This document shows positions 59,348 through 64,000 of a stretch of DNA of 64,000 nucleotides, piece by piece. This DNA comes from an uncultured Actinomycetes bacterium (GTDB lineage Bacteria > Actinomycetota > Thermoleophilia > Solirubrobacterales > 70-9), in assembly GCA_946482365.1 (NCBI GenBank), contig CAMLQY010000006.1, forward strand, positions 36,480 to 100,479, given 5' to 3'. The first letter of the stretch is position 1; every line of letters starts with the position of its first letter. The notes under the pieces were generated by a model. The model searched no databases, was not told the origin of the DNA, and worked only from the letters and a program-made list of their open reading frames with translations. A program made the position numbers and the translations under genes.

Positions 59348-61234
59348 ATGCTACGTCCGGCGTCACCAACCTTTGCGCGCCTCCTCTGGTCGCTCCCGAT
59401 CGCGACGGCGATTGGGCTCGTCCTCGCCGTGGGAGGCGCCGCGGCGGCCACCTGCGGCGGCAAGCACGCGACGATCGTCGGCACCGCCGGCAACGACGTG
59501 ATCGTCGGCAAGAAGGCAAGCGACGTGATCTACGGCGGCGGCGGCAACGACCGCATCAGCGGCGGCCCCAACGGCAACGACAAGATCTGCGGCGGGCCGG
59601 GCGACGACTCGATCCACGGCGGCCGCGGCTTCGACGCGCTCTACGGCGGCGGCGGCGGCGATCGCCTGCGCGGCGACAGCGGCTCCGATCACCTCGAGGG
59701 CGGCGGCGGCGGCGACAACCTGGTCGGCGCCGAGGGCAAGGACAGCCTCGTCGGCGGTGCCGGCGACGACCTGCTGCTCGGCGCCAAAGGGCCCGACGTC
59801 CTCAAAGGAGCCGCCGGCAACGACTACATCGACGGCGAGAAGGGCAGCGACGCGATCGGCGGCGACGGCGGTGACGACTCACTGCACGGCGACAAGGGCA
59901 ACGACGCGATCCGGGGTGGGCCCGGCAGCGATCAGATCGAAGGGGGCCCCGGCGACGAGACCGACCTCGACGGCGGGCCCGACAGCGACTTCGTCTTCGG
60001 CGGCGCCGGCAGCGACCGCGCGAGCGGCGGCGAGGGCGACGGCGACGTCGTCCGCGGCGACAGCGGCGAAGACACGCTCGACGGCGGCGGTGGCGCCCGG
60101 GACATCGTCTCCTACGCCAGCGCCACGCGCAGCGGCGTCATCGTCGACCTCGGCGCGCAGCGCTCGAAAGGCGACGGGCATGACACGCTGGTCGGGTTCG
60201 AGGACGTCGTCGGCTCGCCCCAAGGCGACGAGATCTCAGGCGACGGCGGCGTCAACCGGCTCGACGGGGGCGTCGGCGACGACGACCTGGCCGGCGCCGG
60301 TGGCCCCGACGAAGCCTTCGGCGGCGCCGGCAGCGACGACTGCAACGGCTTCGCCGCCGAGCACTCCTGCGGGATCGAAGACAACCCGCCGGGCAGCGGC
60401 ACCTTCGTCATCCTCAACCAGGGCCTCGACGGCAGCAGCCTGATCGTGCAGGGCGCCGGCACAGGCGACGACATCCGCGTCTCGTTCAGCGGTGGCTGGA
60501 TCGTCTCCGACTCCAGCGGCGCCTACCCCGGCGACGGCTGCGCGCTGAGCGGCGGCGGCACCGTGGTCAGCTGCCCGACCGCTGTCGCGACGGGCCTCGT
60601 CGTGATCACCGGCGGGCCGGGCAACGACTCGATCGCGCTCGACCCGAGCGTTCCCGCTGCGGTCAAGGTGCGCGCCAACGGCAACGCCGGCAACGACACG
60701 CTGAGCGGCGGGCCGGGCGACGACGTGCTGGAGGCCGGCGAGAACTACAACGGCCCCGACAACGGCAACGACACCCTGGTCGGCAACGCCGGCAGCGACG
60801 TGCTCTACGCAGACCCCGGCGCCGACCAGCTCGCCGGCGGGCCGGGCAACGACCTGCTGGTCTCCTCGGTGCCGGTCTGCCAAGGCCACGACTACAGCGG
60901 CGGGCCGGGCGACGACACCGTCTCCTACGGCCGCTCGGACGCTTCGCTCACGGTCAAGCTCGGAGGCAGCGGCGGCCCCGGCGGCTGTGGCTCGCCCGAC
61001 CGGGTGGGCGGCGACAACGAGAGCCTCGAGGGCTCCGACGGGCCCGACGTGCTGATCGGCGACAACCGCGCCAACAGCTTCATGGGGCATCTCGGCGCCG
61101 ACACCTTCGTCGGCAAGGGCGGCAACGACTTCGTCGACGCGATCGACGGAGGGCGCGACAAGTCGATCCAGTGCGGCGGCGGTGCCGACGACGCGATCGG
61201 GGATCGCGCCGACCCCCGCATGCAGAGCTGCTGA
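59348..61234 (+). CDS. Secreted RTX-type calcium-binding repeat protein
   Basis: The 628-residue protein has a Sec signal peptide (SLPIATAIGLVLAVGGAAAA) and more than twenty GGxGxD-type nonapeptide repeats (for example GGPGDDSIHGGRGFDALYGG, GGAGDDLLLGAKGPDVLKG), in two blocks around residues 45-330 and 425-600, with a non-repeat sandwich between them. RTX repeats form Ca2+-loaded parallel beta-rolls outside the cell. No catalytic domain or type I secretion signal is seen, so it is probably a Ca-binding surface or adhesion protein exported by Sec. Cysteines at the start and the very end (QSC) may form disulfides. The repeats give an extreme GC and pseudo-repetitive DNA. Confidence 0.85.
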   Translation: MLRPASPTFARLLWSLPIATAIGLVLAVGGAAAATCGGKHATIVGTAGNDVIVGKKASDVIYGGGGNDRISGGPNGNDKICGGPGDDSIHGGRGFDALYGGGGGDRLRGDSGSDHLEGGGGGDNLVGAEGKDSLVGGAGDDLLLGAKGPDVLKGAAGNDYIDGEKGSDAIGGDGGDDSLHGDKGNDAIRGGPGSDQIEGGPGDETDLDGGPDSDFVFGGAGSDRASGGEGDGDVVRGDSGEDTLDGGGGARDIVSYASATRSGVIVDLGAQRSKGDGHDTLVGFEDVVGSPQGDEISGDGGVNRLDGGVGDDDLAGAGGPDEAFGGAGSDDCNGFAAEHSCGIEDNPPGSGTFVILNQGLDGSSLIVQGAGTGDDIRVSFSGGWIVSDSSGAYPGDGCALSGGGTVVSCPTAVATGLVVITGGPGNDSIALDPSVPAAVKVRANGNAGNDTLSGGPGDDVLEAGENYNGPDNGNDTLVGNAGSDVLYADPGADQLAGGPGNDLLVSSVPVCQGHDYSGGPGDDTVSYGRSDASLTVKLGGSGGPGGCGSPDRVGGDNESLEGSDGPDVLIGDNRANSFMGHLGADTFVGKGGNDFVDAIDGGRDKSIQCGGGADDAIGDRADPRMQSC

Positions 61235-61238
61235 GCCT

Positions 61239-61940
61239 CTAGAAGATGTAGTTGCGCAGCTTCTCCGGCGCGAGCACGGTGACGCGCCCGCGGCCGGGGC
61301 GGACGATGCCGGCCCGCTCGAGGTCGGCGAGGAAGCGGCTGACGCTCTCGCGCGAGGTGCCGGCGAGCTGGGCCAGGTCGGCCTGGTTCATCCGGATCGT
61401 CACCTCGCCGCCCTCTCCCGAGCGCGGCGCCTCCTCGGCGACCAGCTGGGAGAGCACGCCCGCGACGCGGCTGGGAACGGTCTGGAACGACTGGCGCGAG
61501 ATCCGCTCGTTGGCGGTGCGCAGCCGGCGCACGAGGGCGGCGACCAGCTTCACCGTGATGTCGGGGTGACGGGCGAGCAGCGCTCGCACCTCGCCCGCTG
61601 GAAGGGCGAGCAGCTCGCCATCGCTGAGCGCCTCGACGCTGGCCGAGCGGACCTCGCCGTCGAGCATCGCCAGCTCGCCGAAGATGTCGCCCGTGCCGAG
61701 CGTCGCCAGGGTGATCGCCCGGCCGTCGGAGTGCTCGCGGGTGACGCGGAAGCTGCCGTCGCGGACGATGTAGCAGGCGTCGGAGTGGTCCCCCTCGTGG
61801 AAGACGCGGGTGCCGGCCGGGAAGGAGCGGGCGACGGCGACCCGGGAGAAGCGCTCCAGCTCGCCCTCCTCGAGGTCGGCGAAGAGCGGCACGCTGCGCA
61901 GCAGCTCGACCGGGCCCTGCCCCTCCTCGCGATCAGCCAT
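61239..61940 (-). CDS. Crp/Fnr-family transcription regulator
   Basis: The 233-residue protein has an N-terminal cNMP-binding beta-barrel (about 10-130: ELLRSVPLFADLEEGELERF, HEGDHSDACYIVRDGSFRVT, LGTGDIFGELAMLDGEVRSA), a dimerisation helix, and a C-terminal winged helix MNQADLAQLAGTSRESVSRF. The barrel has the FGELAML phosphate-binding segment but whether it binds cAMP is not visible. No Fe-S cysteine cluster, so not Fnr-type. ATG 61940. Regulon unknown. Confidence 0.93.
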   Translation of the reverse strand: MADREEGQGPVELLRSVPLFADLEEGELERFSRVAVARSFPAGTRVFHEGDHSDACYIVRDGSFRVTREHSDGRAITLATLGTGDIFGELAMLDGEVRSASVEALSDGELLALPAGEVRALLARHPDITVKLVAALVRRLRTANERISRQSFQTVPSRVAGVLSQLVAEEAPRSGEGGEVTIRMNQADLAQLAGTSRESVSRFLADLERAGIVRPGRGRVTVLAPEKLRNYIF

Positions 61941-62017
61941 CGAGGGGATTATCTCAGCGACGAGGGGGAGAACTCGAAGAGCCCAAGGCCTTAGCCCAGG
62001 GTGAACACTCGCGGGTG

Positions 62018-62025
62018 TGTATACA
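62018..62025. promoter_or_regulatory. Palindromic TGTATACA in the mazEF promoter
   Basis: Perfect 8-base palindrome 19 bases before the antitoxin ATG, followed by an imperfect second half TTTGTAAAC. It is a candidate operator for autorepression by the MazE-MazF complex. Confidence 0.4.
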
Positions 62026-62043
62026 GATTTGTAAACTCAATCC

Positions 62044-62286
62044 ATGGCCGCAACCGAGACGACGATGATCCGCGTGCGCCGCAGCGCCCAGGAACGCCTC
62101 GCTCACCAGGCCGAGCTCGAGGGAAAGAGCTTGACCGAGATGTTTGACGCAGCCGTGGACCTGTTGGAGGAGCAAAGCCTGCTGGCCTCGATGGATGAGT
62201 CCTATCGCAAGTACGGGGACGAGATCCACGAGGAAATGAAAGCTTGGCTGGAGATGCCCCTCGACGGTCCCGCCGATGAGCGCTGA
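62044..62286 (+). CDS. MazE/RHH-type antitoxin
   Basis: The 80-residue protein begins TTMIRVRRSAQERLAHQAEL with a ribbon-helix-helix-like fold and SLTEMFDAAVDLLEEQSLLA, then an acidic C-terminal toxin-binding tail (LEMPLDGPADER). It overlaps the MazF gene by 11 bases. Confidence 0.82.
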   Translation: MAATETTMIRVRRSAQERLAHQAELEGKSLTEMFDAAVDLLEEQSLLASMDESYRKYGDEIHEEMKAWLEMPLDGPADER

Positions 62287-62641
62287 CGCTTTCGAGGTCA
62301 AACGAGGTGAGGTCTACCTTGCCGACCCCGACCCGGTAGTGGGGCACGAGCAAGGCGGGCGACGGCCCCATCTCGTGATCTCGGTCAACCAGATGAATCG
62401 CTCGGCGGCCGGCCTGCTGATTGGCGTTCCCCTTACAACCACGGACCGAGGCAGCAAGCTGCACGTGCGGCTGGAGCCTCCCGAAGGTGGGCTCAATCGA
62501 GTCAGCTTCGCCATGCCCGAGATGGCCCGCTCGGTCTCAAAGGCTCGCCTTCTGACAAAGCTCGGCTACGCCTCCTCAGATACGGTCGAAGCTGTCGCAA
62601 AGCACGTCGGCATCCTGATCGGGCTCGGACGCTCTCGCTGA
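62276..62641 (+). CDS. MazF/PemK-type mRNA interferase toxin
   Basis: The 121-residue protein has the PemK/MazF fold: KRGEVYLADPDPVVGHEQGG, RRPHLVISVNQMNRSAAGLL, VPLTTTDRGSKLHVRL and SKARLLTKLGYAS. MazF enzymes cut mRNA at short sequence motifs; the family arginine and Ser/Thr residues are present. ATG 62276. Together with MazE it is a type II toxin-antitoxin pair. Confidence 0.9.
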   Translation: MSADAFEVKRGEVYLADPDPVVGHEQGGRRPHLVISVNQMNRSAAGLLIGVPLTTTDRGSKLHVRLEPPEGGLNRVSFAMPEMARSVSKARLLTKLGYASSDTVEAVAKHVGILIGLGRSR

Positions 62642-62654
62642 TCGAGAGGGGCGC

Positions 62655-64000
62655 TCAGCGCGCCGCCAGCGTCAGCTTGCGAGGGCCGCCGCGGCTGAAG
62701 CCGGCCTCGAGCAGGGCGTCCTCGTGGCCGGAGCCGATCACCGGGTCGCCGTCGAGCTTCTCCACGGCGAGCTTCGGCAGGCGGCCGGCGCCGACGGCGT
62801 CGGCGAGGGCGCCCACCGCCGCCACCAGCTCCTCGGCGCCGAGCTCGACCAGGCGGACCACTCCCTTCCCGCCACGCTCGACGTAGAGCACGGGGGCGCC
62901 GTCGCGGAGGAGGACGTGGGCGCCGGGCGTGCGCGCCGGGCGGCGGCGGCTGGGTGCCTTCGGCCAGGGCAGCGAGGCGCCGTAGGGATTGGCCGGGTCG
63001 GTGGCGGCGAGGAGGAGGAAGGACCCGTCGTCTTCGGGGAGGGAGCGCAGGCGCTCGACCGCTCCCGGTAGGGCGAACTGGGCGCCGCCGAGGCCCTCGA
63101 CGAAGTAGCCGCGGCGGGCGGTGCCGAGCAGCTCGAGGTTGCCGAGCTCGGCGTAGACGCTGGCGAAGCCGCCGGGGACGCCCTCGGCGAGGACGGTCTC
63201 GCGGGTGACGATGCCGTAGCGCTCCAGCATCAGCTCGGCCTGGGCACGCAGGCGCGGACCGGCGGCGGGGCCGTTCTCGAACAGCGCCGCGGTCAGCGAC
63301 CAGCGGCCCTGCACGGCTGCCCCGCGGGCGCGGCTGCGGGCGAAGCGGCGCCCGCCCTGCTCCGGCGGGCGGGCGGCGCGCTGGCGCGGCGAGCGCAGGG
63401 GGGCGAAGGCGTCGTTGGTCACCTCGCCGGCCCAGGCGAGGTCCCAGAGCGCCCCGTGCAACTCCTCGAGCGGATGGTCGAGGTCAGCGAGCAGGTCGAT
63501 CCAGAAGTCCGGCCCGGCCGCGAGCCGCTCGCGGATCGCGTCGTGCACCTCGCCCTCGTGCCGCTCCAGCTTCGCGTTGGCCGGCGGCGGGCCGGCGAGG
63601 CGGACGTCGTCGCGGAAGTAGATCGCGACGCGACCGTCGCTGCGACCCCGGGCGCCTGCCCCGATCCAGACCAGCTCGCCGCTGGTGCAGAGTTCGTCGA
63701 GCCAGGCGGGCGAGTAGGCGCCGAGGCGCCGGGGCAACACGTCGCCCTCCCAGACCTTGGGCGTCAGCGCCACCCCCTGCAGCGGCACCAGCGCCTCGCG
63801 CAGGCGGTCGGGCCCGGCGCCGGCGGCGCGGTGGGCGTCGACGTTCTGCCAGCTCGGCAGGAAGCGGGCGAAACGGTCGCGCGCAGCCGGTTCGACCTCG
63901 CGGCGCAGGTGGGCGAGGCTGGCGCGGCGGACCCGGCGCAGGACGTCGGAGTCGCACCACTCGCGCTCGCTGCCACCCGGCAGCAGCTCGCCGCGGACCA
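62655..64000 (-). CDS. Lhr-family ATP-dependent helicase, C-terminal part (partial)
   Basis: The frame runs off the right edge with no start in the window; 448 codons are visible. The sequence EREWCDSDVLRRVRRASLAH, LRREVEPAARDRFARFLPSW then DRLREALVPLQGVALTPKVW, and later RRFARSRARGAAVQGRWSLT, FASVYAELGNLELLGTARRG and GSFLLLAATDPANPYGASLP is the C-terminal domain of large Lhr helicases, after the two RecA-like domains. Lhr helicases translocate on DNA or RNA and often have DNA repair roles. The partner motor domains lie to the right, outside the window. Confidence 0.88.
   Translation of the reverse strand, partial: VRGELLPGGSEREWCDSDVLRRVRRASLAHLRREVEPAARDRFARFLPSWQNVDAHRAAGAGPDRLREALVPLQGVALTPKVWEGDVLPRRLGAYSPAWLDELCTSGELVWIGAGARGRSDGRVAIYFRDDVRLAGPPPANAKLERHEGEVHDAIRERLAAGPDFWIDLLADLDHPLEELHGALWDLAWAGEVTNDAFAPLRSPRQRAARPPEQGGRRFARSRARGAAVQGRWSLTAALFENGPAAGPRLRAQAELMLERYGIVTRETVLAEGVPGGFASVYAELGNLELLGTARRGYFVEGLGGAQFALPGAVERLRSLPEDDGSFLLLAATDPANPYGASLPWPKAPSRRRPARTPGAHVLLRDGAPVLYVERGGKGVVRLVELGAEELVAAVGALADAVGAGRLPKLAVEKLDGDPVIGSGHEDALLEAGFSRGGPRKLTLAAR

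Noticed and set aside
59500..61100. Repetitive DNA that could suggest a CRISPR array or tandem repeats
   Set aside because: The repetition follows the codons of RTX nonapeptides and has no constant repeat with unique spacers.

Overview
The window is 64 kb of very GC-rich bacterial DNA (for example 51 of 60 bases are G or C in 37201-37260) with dense, mostly single-gene or short-operon coding on both strands. The gene content suggests a Gram-positive actinobacterial lineage, most likely Thermoleophilia/Solirubrobacterales: a PknB-like kinase, an actinobacterial-type Mrp without the CxxC pair, a short-form 6-phosphogluconate dehydrogenase, a 7Fe ferredoxin, a secreted Ig-like giant, CIRCE-controlled groESL and an AbiEi/DUF559 protein. 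This taxonomic placement is inference from gene content, not a database match.

Layout. 1-2.5 kb: Ser/Thr kinase fragment, TolB-like propeller and an FHA-HTH regulator. 2.5-7.4 kb: pentose-phosphate genes (rpiA, then gnd-pgl divergent from zwf) interrupted by a two-gene nucleotidyltransferase pair. 7.4-17.6 kb: small membrane/coiled-coil proteins, RecQ, a secreted GH26-like hydrolase, a PQQ-type propeller, GNAT, SRPBCC and MBL-fold proteins, a DHA2 drug exporter and LtrA. 17.7-24.3 kb: a transport-catabolism module made of a Liv-type substrate-binding lipoprotein and a GntR regulator (+ strand), facing a livH - livM/G fusion - livF - Rieske oxygenase operon (- strand). 24.4-31.4 kb: aldo/keto reductase, phosphoesterase, DHFR-like protein, thioredoxin-fold protein, first P450, envelope coiled-coil proteins, a VapBC-type toxin-antitoxin pair, and an unusual protein with eight 11-residue repeats plus an E3-binding-like C-terminus. 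31.5-34.3 kb: a lower-GC island next to tRNA-Arg, with an STAS-like protein, a GHKL ATPase, a HEPN-like protein and a frameshifted tyrosine-recombinase remnant.

34.4-46.8 kb: thioesterase/crotonase pair, pyruvate kinase, second P450, secreted copper-monooxygenase-like protein, ChrA, tRNA-Ser(GCU), PLP fold-III aldolase, aldonolactone oxidase, MFS, tRNA-Ser(UGA) and a K+ channel. 46.8-56.1 kb: cyclophilin, a large secreted protein, Mrp, ArsR-like regulator, methyltransferase, ferredoxin, atypical SDR, the second GH26-like hydrolase, and an AbiEi/DUF559 gene bracketed by two inverted copies of a long palindrome. 56.2-64 kb: groES-groEL with CIRCE, SRPBCC and ASCH proteins, a secreted RTX-repeat protein, a Crp/Fnr regulator, MazEF, and the C-terminal part of an Lhr-family helicase running off the window.

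Together the genes describe a heterotroph with central carbon metabolism (oxidative pentose-phosphate branch, pyruvate kinase), importer-coupled oxygenase catabolism, two P450s with a 7Fe ferredoxin as a possible redox partner, exported carbohydrate-active and Ca-binding proteins, and several toxin-antitoxin or defence-like loci. The strongest candidates for something undescribed are the tRNA-Arg island, the palindrome-bracketed AbiEi/DUF559 cassette and the 11-mer repeat/E3-binding protein.
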